Assembly (NCBI RefSeq): GCF_014779765.1 | Contig: NZ_JACXZA010000001.1 | Span: 1,364,001 to 1,428,000, forward strand | Length of the DNA: 64,000 nt | DNA from: Paenibacillus terricola | Lineage (GTDB): Bacteria; Bacillota; Bacilli; Paenibacillales; Paenibacillaceae | Direction of reading: 5' to 3' | Shown here: positions 18,389 to 26,279 of the stretch, in pieces | Layout: the number at the start of each line of letters is the position of its first letter | How positions within the stretch are numbered: position 1 is the first letter of the stretch | The notes under the pieces: generated by a model | Seen by the model: the letters and a program-made list of their open reading frames with translations, nothing else | Database searches by the model: none | What the model was told of the DNA's origin: nothing | Made by a program: the position numbers and the translations under genes

Positions 18389-18415
18389 ACCTAATCCCCT
18401 TGAAGGGGATTAGGT
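18389..18415 (+). repeat. Perfect hairpin inside the repeat region
   Basis: ACCTAATCCCCTT (18389-18401) and AAGGGGATTAGGT (18403-18415) are exact reverse complements separated by one base, so the folded stem is about 11-12 bp. It lies between repeat units A and C and has no T run. Confidence 0.8.
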
Positions 18416-18440
18416 ATAAGAGCGATATGAGCCAACGTAA

Positions 18441-18574
18441 AGCGTGTCCCGCAGGGACGAAAGCGAGCACAAGCAGAACGATCGCGAGAACATTGAACAC
18501 GTATGCACCAGAAGAGTCCATAACCAAACGTGTACGCATTAGAGCGTGTCCGTCAGGGATGAAAGCGGGCAGAC
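18441..18574 (+). repeat. Two copies of a GCGTGTCC...AGGGA-GAAAGCG block
   Basis: A block GCGTGTCC, C-rich loop, AGGGACGAAAGCG near 18441-18466 recurs in altered form near 18543-18568 (GCGTGTCC...AGGGATGAAAGCG), about 102 bases apart. Each can fold on GTCC(C)/(G)GGAC-type pairing. No coding gene is evident. Confidence 0.5.
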
Positions 18575-18601
18575 GATCCAACAACGTACATAGATCCGTC
18601 C

Positions 18602-18732
18602 TTCGGGAGTCCAGAGGGCAATGCCCTTTGGGGTCCTCCCTTGCAGGGAGGATTTAGGCGGGTAGAGAAACAGGGTTACAATGAGGGTGCTAGCCCTTAA
18701 GATATCTGGTTTCATCGAAGTCGGGGGGGGGG
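18602..18732 (+). repeat. G-rich hairpin repeat, partial unit C
   Basis: This is the right part of the element only: GGAGTCC, CCTCCCT-TGC-AGGGAGG hairpin, GGGTAGAGAAA, GGGTTACAATGAGGG, TAGCCCTTAAGATATCTGG and TTTCATCGAAGTCG. It ends in a run of nine to ten G around 18723-18732. Confidence 0.75.
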
Positions 18733-18976
18733 CGTAAGGGGCGCAGCCCCTGACTTCCACAACGTCGAAAAAGAGTTGTACCCCGCAAGGGTACACGACT
18801 CCTAGCACGTTGTCACGGAGCCCCTCCAACAGCCGCTCACACGCCCCTTCCGGGGTCCAGGGGACGGGAGTCCCATGGGGTCCTCCCTTGCAGGGAGGAT
18901 TTAGGTGGGTAGAGAAAATTGGGTTACAATGAGGGCGCAAGCCCTTAAGATATCTGGTTTCATCGAAGTCGAGGGT
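18733..18976 (+). repeat. G-rich hairpin repeat, full unit D (244 bp)
   Basis: A full copy. In order: AGGGGC-GCA-GCCCCT hairpin, GTACCCC-GCA-AGGGTAC hairpin, the CCAACAGCCGCTCACACGCC block, TCCGGGGTCCAGGGGACGGG, CCTCCCT-TGC-AGGGAGG hairpin, TGGGTAGAGAAA, the TTGGGTTACAATGAGGGCG block, GCCCTTAAGATATCTGG, and TTTCATCGAAGTCGAGG. The next unit begins exactly 244 bases later. Confidence 0.85.
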
Positions 18977-19226
18977 CGTAAGGGGCGCAGCCCCTGACTA
19001 CCACACGTCGAACAAGAGTTGTACCCCGCAGGGGTACGCGTCTCCCAGCACGTTGTTAACTCAGCAGCACTATCGCCTCTCAAACGCCTCTTCCGGGGTC
19101 CAGGGGACGGGAGTCCCATGGGGTCCCCCTTGCAGGGAGGATTTTGGTGGGTAGAACAATTGGGTTATAGTGAGGGCGCTAGCCCTTAATCAATAAAGTT
19201 AAGGTTCTAAGGGGCGAAGCCCCTTT
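18977..19226 (+). repeat. G-rich hairpin repeat, unit E and truncated unit F
   Basis: Unit E is a close copy of unit D, with a changed middle (TCAGCAGCACTATCGCCTC) and without the ATATCTGGTTTCATCGAAG end. A last fragment (19207-19226) repeats only the first hairpin as CTAAGGGGCGAAGCCCCTTT. A further hairpin, CAAGGGGC/GCCCCTTG, lies at 19249-19268 just before the ymdB ribosome site. Confidence 0.82.
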
Positions 19227-19293
19227 AACTTCAAGACAAGTAGGGGTCCAAGGGGCAACAGCCCCTTGATGAAAGAAAACCGGAGGTTTTATT

Positions 19294-20088
19294 ATGAGAA
19301 TTCTTTTTATCGGCGATATTGTCGGAAGTGTCGGAAGAGCGGCTGTGAAGAAAGTGCTGCCGGCGCTTAAGACTAAATATAATCCGCACATCATTATTGC
19401 GAACGGCGAGAACTCGGCAGCTGGCCGGGGGATTACGGCTACAATCGCGAAAGAATTGTTCGAAGCGGGCGTACACGGCATTACGATGGGCAATCATACG
19501 TGGGATAACCGTGACATCTTCGAGTGGATCGACGACGAGCAGCGCATCGTGCGCCCTGCTAACTACGCGCCGGAGGCACCGGGCAGAGGGGCAGCAATCA
19601 TTAAAGCGAACGGGAAGACACTTGCGATTATTAATATTCAAGGCCGTACCTTCCTGCCGCCAATCGATTGCCCGTTCCGCACGGCGGATGCTTTGATCGA
19701 AGAGGTGAGCGACAAGACGAATCAGATTCTGGTCGACTTCCACGCAGAGGCGACGTCCGAGAAAATCGCAATGGGCTGGCATCTGGATGGCCGAGCTTCG
19801 CTTGTTGTTGGTACGCATACGCATGTGCAGACGAATGACGATCGGATTTTGCCGCAAGGAACCGCGTATCTGACAGATGTAGGGATGGTTGGACCTCGTG
19901 ACGGCGTGCTTGGGATGGAGCGCACAGCGGTGCTGCACAAATTCCTGACGCAGCTGCCGACCCGGTTCGTCGTGGATGAAGGCGATTGGCACTTCCACGC
20001 TGTGTTAGTGGACACAGATGATGCGACGGGTAAAGCGACTTCGATTCAGAAGATTCGTCAAACGGAAGAGACGTTAATGTTCTTCTAG
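19294..20088 (+). CDS. ymdB: Metallophosphoesterase YmdB
   Basis: A 264-residue cyclic-nucleotide phosphodiesterase of the YmdB family. Metal-binding motifs are intact: GDIVGSVGR (Asp8), NGENSAAGRG, GNHTWD and VGTHTHVQTND. In B. subtilis YmdB is a dimetal enzyme that hydrolyses 2',3'-cyclic nucleotides and governs the switch between motile cells and biofilm matrix producers. The ATG follows CCGGAGG. Its usual partner rny lies upstream, separated by the G-rich repeat region and a terminator, so the two are probably not co-transcribed from the rny promoter here. Confidence 0.95.
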   Translation: MRILFIGDIVGSVGRAAVKKVLPALKTKYNPHIIIANGENSAAGRGITATIAKELFEAGVHGITMGNHTWDNRDIFEWIDDEQRIVRPANYAPEAPGRGAAIIKANGKTLAIINIQGRTFLPPIDCPFRTADALIEEVSDKTNQILVDFHAEATSEKIAMGWHLDGRASLVVGTHTHVQTNDDRILPQGTAYLTDVGMVGPRDGVLGMERTAVLHKFLTQLPTRFVVDEGDWHFHAVLVDTDDATGKATSIQKIRQTEETLMFF

Positions 20089-20191
20089 CCGCCAATTTGA
20101 TCCAAAATCGATGCACCGATATTCAATTTCAAAATAAATTGTTCTAAATGTCAAACAATTCGGAATAGTGAACAAAGTACAAGCAAGAAAA

Positions 20192-20220
20192 GAAGGAATC
20201 TTTCTGCCTCCCTCGAATAG
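20192..20220 (+). promoter_or_regulatory. Candidate sigma-H promoter of spoVS
   Basis: GAAGGAATC (20192-20200), an 11-base spacer and CTCGAATAG (20212-20220) resemble the sigma-H pattern RnAGGAWWW / RnnGAAT. B. subtilis spoVS is sigma-H dependent, which supports the call. Three outer positions deviate. Confidence 0.55.
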
Positions 20221-20267
20221 TTATAACTAGTGGAATTAACCCATCATTCCCGAGGAGGTACTTTTTC

Positions 20268-20528
20268 ATGGAAGTATTAAAAGTTTCAGCAAAGTCCAAT
20301 CCAAACTCTGTTGCTGGCGCGCTAGCGGGTGTTTTGAGAGAACGTGGCGGCGCAGAACTTCAGGCTATCGGGGCTGGTGCGTTAAACCAAGCGATTAAAG
20401 CAGTAGCGATTGCAAGAGGGTTCGTAGCACCAAGCGGCGTCGATCTCATTTGCATTCCAGCATTCACAGACATTGTAATCGATGGTGAAGACCGCACTGC
20501 GATCAAATTGATCGTTGAACCTAGATGA
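20268..20528 (+). CDS. spoVS: Stage V sporulation protein S
   Basis: An 86-residue Alba-like protein, almost textbook SpoVS: MEVLKVSAKSNPNSVAGALAGVLRE, the AIGAGALNQAIKAVAIARG core, and a C-terminal IKLIVEPR. It affects septation and coat/cortex assembly in sporulation, and the fold suggests nucleic-acid binding. GAGGAGG lies upstream and a terminator follows, so it is likely monocistronic from its own promoter. Confidence 0.97.
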   Translation: MEVLKVSAKSNPNSVAGALAGVLRERGGAELQAIGAGALNQAIKAVAIARGFVAPSGVDLICIPAFTDIVIDGEDRTAIKLIVEPR

Positions 20529-20567
20529 TCAGTGTAGGCACGGCAGCACAATAGTTACGAAATGGAT

Positions 20568-20600
20568 AAACCTGTTTACATATTTGTAGGCAGGTTTTTT
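20568..20600 (+). terminator. Intrinsic terminator after spoVS
   Basis: AAACCTGTTTACA (20568-20580) pairs with TGTAGGCAGGTTT (20585-20597), with two G-U pairs and a TATT loop, followed by T. Confidence 0.88.
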
Positions 20601-20638
20601 GCATGCTGCATAACAATATAGGAAGGGATGACGTAGCA

Positions 20639-21601
20639 ATGCGTGAATCCGCCACTTCAGGTTATCCGATAGCTGACTTTCATTGTGACGTGCTGTGGAA
20701 GCTGCTGAAGCATGAGGAGCTCTCGTTCGATGACCGATCCGAGAGCCAAATTGATGTGACACCGGGACGACTCCATGCTTCACAAGCGATTCTGCAGACG
20801 TTTGCAGTGTTTATATCTCCGCGTATGACAAGCCAGGCTGCCGTCTGGAAGAGCGTCGATTTATTTTATGAACATGTACTCTCGAATCCGAAGATGCATC
20901 TGATACGCACAGCCGCTGATATTGACTATGCGGTCCATCATGGGCAGACAGGCGCCCTGTTGTCGCTTGAAGGTGTAGACGGGCTCTATGGCGATTTCTC
21001 GATGCTAAGGCTGCTGTACCATCTCGGGCTTCGCGCAGTCGGATTGACATGGAACCACGCGAATTGGGCAGCAGATGGCGTACTGGAGCCTAGACAAGGC
21101 GGGTTGACCGCGAGAGGGGCGCAGTTCGTTGACGAATGCGAACGGCTGGGCATCATACTTGATGTGTCGCATCTGACCGAGCAAGGCTTCTGGGAACTGG
21201 CAGATCGCGTGAAGCGGCCGTTTATTGCCTCGCATTCGAATGCGAAGTCGCTATGTCCGCATGCTCGTAACTTAGCTGACGATCAGATTAAAGCACTCAT
21301 AGCAATTGATGGACGGATTGGAATTACGTACGTGCCTTATTTTGTAAAAGAAGACGGGAACGCCACCATCACGGATGTTCTTCGGCATATCGAGCATGTA
21401 GCGGCACTGGGGGGAGCTAAGCAGCTTATGCTGGGTTCTGATTTCGACGGAATCGAGCAGTATGTTCAGTCGCTGCGCCATCCGGCAGACGTTCCTAAGC
21501 TTGTAGAAGCGATGCTGCGGGTATTCCCAGAACAAGTTGTAACCGATATCACCTCGGGTAATGCAATCCGGTATTTGAAAGAACAATTACCTACTGCATA
21601 G
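20639..21601 (+). CDS. Membrane-dipeptidase-like metallopeptidase (M19)
   Basis: A 320-residue renal-dipeptidase family enzyme. It has ADFHCDVLWKL (zinc HxD), LEGVDGLYG, GLTWNHANWAADGV, LDVSHL, FIASHSNAKSLCPHARNL and GSDFDGIE. Members hydrolyse dipeptides, and some act on D-amino-acid-containing peptides. No signal peptide is seen, so it is probably cytoplasmic. Start at 20639 is chosen because GGAAGGG lies about 11 bases upstream; a start at 20603 would add 12 unconserved residues inside the spoVS terminator. Confidence 0.9.
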   Translation: MRESATSGYPIADFHCDVLWKLLKHEELSFDDRSESQIDVTPGRLHASQAILQTFAVFISPRMTSQAAVWKSVDLFYEHVLSNPKMHLIRTAADIDYAVHHGQTGALLSLEGVDGLYGDFSMLRLLYHLGLRAVGLTWNHANWAADGVLEPRQGGLTARGAQFVDECERLGIILDVSHLTEQGFWELADRVKRPFIASHSNAKSLCPHARNLADDQIKALIAIDGRIGITYVPYFVKEDGNATITDVLRHIEHVAALGGAKQLMLGSDFDGIEQYVQSLRHPADVPKLVEAMLRVFPEQVVTDITSGNAIRYLKEQLPTA

Positions 21602-21678
21602 CTAGGCTGATGACACTATATTCTCTATTTAGCACGAATCTCATCGCAAAGACAGATCATTTATTCAGGTCGCGAGTC

Positions 21679-21707
21679 TTGCATTTTGCTGCTACCTCCC
21701 CTAAAAT
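21679..21707 (+). promoter_or_regulatory. Sigma-A promoter of korAB
   Basis: TTGCAT (21679-21684), a 17-base spacer and TAAAAT (21702-21707). Transcription would begin within the Fur-like box immediately downstream. Confidence 0.55.
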
Positions 21708-21712
21708 TTAAA

Positions 21713-21727
21713 TGATAATTATTATTA
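21713..21727 (+). promoter_or_regulatory. Fur-like (or PerR-like) box ahead of korAB
   Basis: TGATAATTATTATTA agrees with the Bacillus 7-1-7 Fur motif TGATAATnATTATCA at 13 of 14 defined positions. PerR's TTATAATnATTATAA would need two changes. It overlaps the predicted transcription start, a repressing position. Confidence 0.65.
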
Positions 21728-21789
21728 AATTCTAATCGTACACATATATACGAATGCTGCTGCGTTCTATAAAAGAGGAGATGGACGTT

Positions 21790-23523
21790 TTGATCAGTCA
21801 ATTATCATGGAAGATCGGGGGACAGCAGGGGGAAGGCGTTGAAAGTACGGACCGCATTTTCTCCACTGCGCTGAATCGTCTCGGCTACTACTTGTACGGA
21901 TACCGCCATTTCTCTTCTCGCATCAAAGGTGGACATACGAATAATAAAATTCGGATCAGCACGAGTCCGATTCGTGCGATTTCCGATGATTTAGATATTC
22001 TTGTTGCATTCGACCAAGAGAGCATTGATCTTAATGCGCATGAGCTTCGGTCTGGCGGCGTTATCGTCGCGGATGCGAAGTTTAGCCCCGTTGTGCCAGA
22101 AGGAATTGACGCTAGACTGTTTGCTGTTCCGATCACGGCGATCGCCGAAGGTCTTGGAACATCCCTGATGAAGAACATGGTTGCTTCGGGTGCATCATGG
22201 GCACTGCTTGGACTGCCGCTCGAAGTGTTTAATAAAGCAGTAGAAGAAGAATTCGGCCGTAAAGGTGCAGCAGTCGTTGAGAAGAACATCGAGGCTGTCA
22301 AACAAGGCGCTGACTTCGTGCTTGATCAAGCAGGCGGTCCAATTGAAGCATTCAAGCTGGAGCCTGCAGACGGCAAGCAGAAGATGTTTATTATCGGTAA
22401 CGAAGCAATCGGTCTCGGTACGATTGCAGCAGGCTGCCGCCTCATGTCGGCCTATCCGATTACGCCAGCATCAGAAATTATGGAATACCTCATTAAGAAA
22501 CTGCCGAAGTTCGGCGGTACAGTCGTTCAGACGGAGGACGAGATTGCTGCTGTCACGATGGCAATCGGCGCGAACTATGCAGGTGTTCGCACGATGACGG
22601 CATCGGCTGGCCCAGGCTTGTCGCTCATGATGGAAGCGATCGGTCTTGCTGGTATGACGGAGCAGCCGCTCGTTATTGTAGATACGCAGCGTGGTGGTCC
22701 TTCGACAGGTCTGCCGACCAAGCAGGAGCAATCTGACTTGAACGCGATGGTGTACGGTACGCACGGTGAAATTCCGAAGGTAGTTGTTGCGCCTGCTTCG
22801 ATCGAAGACTGCTTCTATGACATGATCGAGGCGTTCAACGTTGCCGAGCAGTATCAAGTGCCAGTTATCGTTATGACGGACCTTCAGCTGTCGCTGGGCA
22901 AACAATCATGCGAAATGCTCGATTACGATCAGATCGTCATTAAGCGCGGTAAATTGGTTGAAGAAGTGCCAGCGTCAGATGATAATGAACTGTTCAAGCG
23001 TTACGAGCTTACGGAAGATGGCGTATCGCCGCGTGTGCTTCCAGGTGTAAAAGGTGGTATCCACCATGTCACAGGCGTCGAGCACGATGAGACTGGACGT
23101 CCATCGGAGAGCACAACGAACCGTAAGAATATGATGGATAAACGTCTGAAGAAGCTGAATTCGCTGCAATTCCGTGATGCCATTCGAGTAGACGCTCCTT
23201 ACGAGCAAGCGGACCTGCTTATTATCGGCATGGGCTCGACAGGCGGCACTATCGATGAAGCGCGCCGTAGACTAGAAGCAGACGGGCTGAAGACGAATCA
23301 TGTGACGATTCGTCTGATCGCACCGTTCCCGACAGACCTGCTTACGCCGTACCTGAATAGTGCGAAGCGCGTAGTTGTTCTGGAGAACAATGCAACGGCT
23401 CAACTGGCGTCACAGATTAAGATGCACGCAGGTTACGCTGACAAAATCCATAATGTCCTCAAATATGACGGCAGCCCATTCCTGCCATCCGAAGTGTATA
23501 AAGCATGCAAGGAGTTGAACTAA
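21790..23523 (+). CDS. korA: 2-oxoacid:acceptor oxidoreductase, fused gamma-alpha subunit
   Basis: A 577-residue subunit of a CoA-dependent 2-oxoacid (probably 2-oxoglutarate or pyruvate) ferredoxin oxidoreductase. The N-terminal third is the gamma domain (WKIGGQQGEGVE...). The remainder is the pyrimidine-binding alpha domain (GNEAIGLGTIAAGCRLMSAYPITPASEIMEYL, VQTEDEIAAVTMAIGANYAG). The TTG at 21790 has AGAGGAG 9 bases upstream; the ATG at 21781 directly abuts that site. korB follows with no gap. No ferredoxin-like delta subunit is nearby, which is usual for the two-subunit class. A Fur-like box overlaps the promoter. Confidence 0.92.
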   Translation: MISQLSWKIGGQQGEGVESTDRIFSTALNRLGYYLYGYRHFSSRIKGGHTNNKIRISTSPIRAISDDLDILVAFDQESIDLNAHELRSGGVIVADAKFSPVVPEGIDARLFAVPITAIAEGLGTSLMKNMVASGASWALLGLPLEVFNKAVEEEFGRKGAAVVEKNIEAVKQGADFVLDQAGGPIEAFKLEPADGKQKMFIIGNEAIGLGTIAAGCRLMSAYPITPASEIMEYLIKKLPKFGGTVVQTEDEIAAVTMAIGANYAGVRTMTASAGPGLSLMMEAIGLAGMTEQPLVIVDTQRGGPSTGLPTKQEQSDLNAMVYGTHGEIPKVVVAPASIEDCFYDMIEAFNVAEQYQVPVIVMTDLQLSLGKQSCEMLDYDQIVIKRGKLVEEVPASDDNELFKRYELTEDGVSPRVLPGVKGGIHHVTGVEHDETGRPSESTTNRKNMMDKRLKKLNSLQFRDAIRVDAPYEQADLLIIGMGSTGGTIDEARRRLEADGLKTNHVTIRLIAPFPTDLLTPYLNSAKRVVVLENNATAQLASQIKMHAGYADKIHNVLKYDGSPFLPSEVYKACKELN

Positions 23524-24390
23524 GTGGCTACATTTAAAGATTTTCGCAATAACGTTAAGCCGAACTGGTGCCCAGGCTGCGGTGACTTCTCGATCCAAGC
23601 AGCGATTCAGCGGGCCGCGGCGAACGTAGGCTTAGAGCCAGAAGAGCTTGCTGTCATTTCGGGTATTGGCTGTTCGGGACGTATTTCGGGCTACATCAAT
23701 GCCTATGGCCTGCACGGTATTCACGGCCGCGCACTTCCAATTGCACAAGGCGTTAAGCTCGCTAACCGCGAGCTGACGGTTATCGCATCCGGCGGTGACG
23801 GCGACGGCTTCGCGATCGGTATGGGCCATACGGTTCATGCGATTCGCCGAAACTTGGACATTACGTATATCGTAATGGATAACCAAATCTATGGCCTGAC
23901 GAAAGGCCAGACATCGCCTCGCAGCGCCGAAGGCTTCAAGACGAAGTCGACGCCAGAAGGCTCGATCGAGACGACGTTGTCGCCGCTCGAGATTGCGCTG
24001 TCGGCAGGCGCAACGTTCGTTGCACAATCGTTCTCCAGCGATCTGAAGCAGCTGACGGCACTGATTGAGCAGGGCATGGCGCACAAAGGTTTCTCGTTCA
24101 TCAACGTGTTCAGCCCTTGCGTAACGTTCAACAAGGTGAATACGTATGACTGGTTCAAGGAGAACATCGTGAACCTGGCAGAGTTCCCGGACTACGATCC
24201 GACGAACCGCATACAAGCGATGACCAAGATCATGGAGACGGGCGGCTTGCTGACAGGTCTTATCTATCAGAACAAAGAACGCAAGTCTTACGAAGATATG
24301 ATCGTTGGCTTCAAGGAAGAGGCGCTCAGCTCGCAATCGCTCGACATTAGTCGCGAATCGTTCGACAAGTTGGTTGCCGAGTTCCAATAA
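23524..24390 (+). CDS. korB: 2-oxoacid:ferredoxin oxidoreductase, beta subunit
   Basis: The 288-residue thiamine-diphosphate and iron-sulfur subunit. It has NWCPGCGDF near the start, GIGCSG, the ThDP motif ASGGDGDGFAIG...NQIYGLTKGQTSPRS and a distal Cys in FSPCVTFN. Together these provide the four cysteines for a [4Fe-4S] cluster. The GTG start directly follows the korA stop codon. The pair oxidatively decarboxylates a 2-oxoacid to acyl-CoA and passes electrons to ferredoxin. Substrate cannot be fixed from sequence alone. A terminator ends the unit. Confidence 0.93.
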   Translation: MATFKDFRNNVKPNWCPGCGDFSIQAAIQRAAANVGLEPEELAVISGIGCSGRISGYINAYGLHGIHGRALPIAQGVKLANRELTVIASGGDGDGFAIGMGHTVHAIRRNLDITYIVMDNQIYGLTKGQTSPRSAEGFKTKSTPEGSIETTLSPLEIALSAGATFVAQSFSSDLKQLTALIEQGMAHKGFSFINVFSPCVTFNKVNTYDWFKENIVNLAEFPDYDPTNRIQAMTKIMETGGLLTGLIYQNKERKSYEDMIVGFKEEALSSQSLDISRESFDKLVAEFQ

Positions 24391-24403
24391 TAACAGGTAT
24401 AAT

Positions 24404-24442
24404 AAGGCATACGGCTAACGATTAGTCGTATGCCTTTTCTTG
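24404..24442 (+). terminator. Intrinsic terminator after korB
   Basis: AAGGCATACGGCTAA (24404-24418) pairs with TTAGTCGTATGCCTT (24422-24436), followed by T-rich sequence. Confidence 0.9.
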
Positions 24443-24484
24443 TTTTTTACAATAGTGATAGCATTAAAGGACGGCGATGAAGCG

Positions 24485-25057
24485 ATGGCGAAGATGGTAC
24501 CAGTGGGCGTATCTGCCCGACACATTCATTTGACAGCGGAGCATGTACAGATCTTGTTCGGCGCTGGCTATGAGCTGACAGAGATGAAACCATTGTCTCA
24601 GCCAGGCCAATATGCTGCGAATGAGACAGTTGCTGTTGTTGGCCCTAAAGGGTCGTTCCAGAAGGTTCGCATTCTGGGTCCGGTACGTCCAGCGACTCAG
24701 CTTGAGATTTCACGTACGGATGCATTCGCGATTGGCGTGAAGCCGCCTGTTCGCGAGTCTGGTGATATTAAAGGTTCGGCGGGCATTACGATTCAAGGTC
24801 CTGTCGGCGAGGTAACGATTGAAGAAGGCGTTATTGTTGCGGCTCGTCATATTCATTTCCATACTAGCGATGCAGAGCAATGGGGTATCGTGGACAAGCA
24901 GAAGCTGCGCGTACGTGTAGGCGGCGACCGCGGCGTTGTATTCGAGAATGTCGTTGCGCGGGTGTCACCGAATTTTGCGCTGGACATGCATATCGACACC
25001 GATGAAGCGAATGCGGCAGGCGTGGAGAATGGACAACAAGCGGAGATTATCGATTAA
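24485..25057 (+). CDS. pduL: Phosphate acyltransferase PduL
   Basis: A 190-residue PduL-type phosphotransacylase, which interconverts acyl-CoA and acyl-phosphate and is unrelated to Pta. Zinc-ligand histidines appear in the two repeats, VSARHIHLT and AARHIHFHTSDAEQWG, with FALDMHIDTDEANAAG at the end. No microcompartment shell genes are near and no encapsulation peptide is evident, so it is probably a stand-alone acetyl- or propionyl-phosphate enzyme. Placement after korAB, which yields acyl-CoA, suggests a metabolic link, though a terminator lies between. The ATG at 24485 is chosen on AAAGGA upstream. Confidence 0.9.
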   Translation: MAKMVPVGVSARHIHLTAEHVQILFGAGYELTEMKPLSQPGQYAANETVAVVGPKGSFQKVRILGPVRPATQLEISRTDAFAIGVKPPVRESGDIKGSAGITIQGPVGEVTIEEGVIVAARHIHFHTSDAEQWGIVDKQKLRVRVGGDRGVVFENVVARVSPNFALDMHIDTDEANAAGVENGQQAEIID

Positions 25058-25077
25058 TAAAATTGCTCTCACAGCAC

Positions 25078-25121
25078 AAGAAGCGGTCATCACTGGAGTT
25101 ATCCAGTGATGACCGCTTCTT
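25078..25121. terminator. Bidirectional terminator, pduL / lrgB
   Basis: A perfect 19-bp stem (25078-25096 with 25103-25121, starting AAGAAGCGGTC) with a 6-base loop lies between convergent genes. Confidence 0.88.
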
Positions 25122-25126
25122 CATGT

Positions 25127-25804
25127 TTAGTAGATCAGTTGTGCGAAGACCGGCAGGGCGATAATTGCAAGCAGGGCTGCAATAATCATTGACACGCTGG
25201 CAATGGCTCCGGCAAGCGAACCAAGCTCGAACGCTTTGGACGTGCCCGCGCCATGCGCGGACGTGCCAAGCATCACGCCTCGCGTAACATCGCTCTCGAC
25301 GTGAAGCATGCGTATGACTGCAGGGCCGAACAAGCTGCCTGTCAGCCCGGTAACCATGACAAGCGCAGCGGTGAAGGCCGGATTGCCGCCAAGCGTGGCA
25401 GATAAGTTCATGGCGATTGGCGTCGTCACAGACCGGGGGATCAAGCTCTCGGTAAGCGTAGCGTTGAAGTGGAATAATCCGCCAGCAGCTGCAGCGCAGA
25501 TAACAGATGCAGCTGAGCCTGCGATAACGCCGCAGACGATTTCAAGCGCATGCTTCTTCAGCACATCAAAATGCCGATACAGCGGTACGGCTAATGCAAC
25601 CGTTGCGGGCTTAAGCAGATCAGACAGCCAGTGTGCGCCGCTATCGAAGTCAGTGTATGGAATGCCAGTAATGAGCAGCAAGCCAATGAGCAGCAGCGGC
25701 GTAACGAGAACTGGCGTGAGAATGAACAATGAGAATCGAGCGTAAAGCGCGCGCGACGCGATATAGATGCCGATCGTAACGAGTAGGCAAATCAATGGGA
25801 TCAT
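25127..25804 (-). CDS. lrgB: LrgB/CidB family membrane protein
   Basis: A 225-residue protein with about six membrane helices and the family segment GTSAHGAGTSKAFELGSLAGAIASVSMI. LrgB/CidB proteins work with LrgA/CidA, holin-like partners linked to murein hydrolase activity, cell lysis and pyruvate transport. Its ATG overlaps the lrgA stop by four bases. Because a LysR regulator is divergent, this set resembles the cidAB/cidR (B. subtilis ywbHG/ywbI) arrangement more than lrgAB with a two-component system. Confidence 0.9.
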   Translation of the reverse strand: MIPLICLLVTIGIYIASRALYARFSLFILTPVLVTPLLLIGLLLITGIPYTDFDSGAHWLSDLLKPATVALAVPLYRHFDVLKKHALEIVCGVIAGSAASVICAAAAGGLFHFNATLTESLIPRSVTTPIAMNLSATLGGNPAFTAALVMVTGLTGSLFGPAVIRMLHVESDVTRGVMLGTSAHGAGTSKAFELGSLAGAIASVSMIIAALLAIIALPVFAQLIY

Positions 25805-26208
25805 GAATGGCTCACCTCGTCATGCCTTCTAAGACGGCGTCTCCCTTTGCCAGCTTGGATAACGGCTGATGGGAGTGCAATAATTGCCATCACAACGATT
25901 GTTCCGATCATAACGGCGGCGAGCAGAGTTACTCCATTCGTACGTACGATGTCCTCGTATTGAATAATGCCGACGCACGGCGGTATGAAGAAGAGCAGCA
26001 TTTGTGCGAGCAGCCAGTTCGCGCCTCGTTCAATCCAGCGGAGCCGTATGGTACCGCTTTTAAGCAGGGCGAACAAAATAATAGCGCCGATGATGCTTCC
26101 GGGAACGGGCAAATGAAGCCATTGTGCCGCCCGGTCTGATCCAAACGCGAGCGCCGTAAGCAAGGCGATCTGCGCAATGGTGAGCGACAAATTTTTGAAT
26201 AAAGCCAT
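25801..26208 (-). CDS. lrgA: LrgA/CidA family holin-like protein
   Basis: A 135-residue protein with four hydrophobic helices, including HLPVPGSIIGAIILFALL (family signature) and LLFFIPPCVGIIQY. It is the holin-like first gene of the lrgA-lrgB pair; AAAGGGGA precedes the ATG. A LysR gene is transcribed away from the shared 71-base region and is its likely regulator. Confidence 0.88.
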   Translation of the reverse strand: MALFKNLSLTIAQIALLTALAFGSDRAAQWLHLPVPGSIIGAIILFALLKSGTIRLRWIERGANWLLAQMLLFFIPPCVGIIQYEDIVRTNGVTLLAAVMIGTIVVMAIIALPSAVIQAGKGRRRLRRHDEVSHS

Positions 26209-26279
26209 GTTGATGCAGTCCCCTTTCGTTCATGACAAGTATACGAGCGAATGTAATATAGGTAAAATGAATAATAAGA

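Noticed and set aside
18102-18584. 160-codon minus-strand frame across the G-rich repeats
   Set aside because: It is built from repeat sequence with runs of Pro, Ser, Arg and Gly, is not preserved between repeat units, and unit spacings are not kept in frame.
24485-25057. Microcompartment locus suggested by pduL
   Set aside because: No shell-protein genes, signature enzymes or encapsulation helix are near; PduL is often a stand-alone phosphotransacylase.
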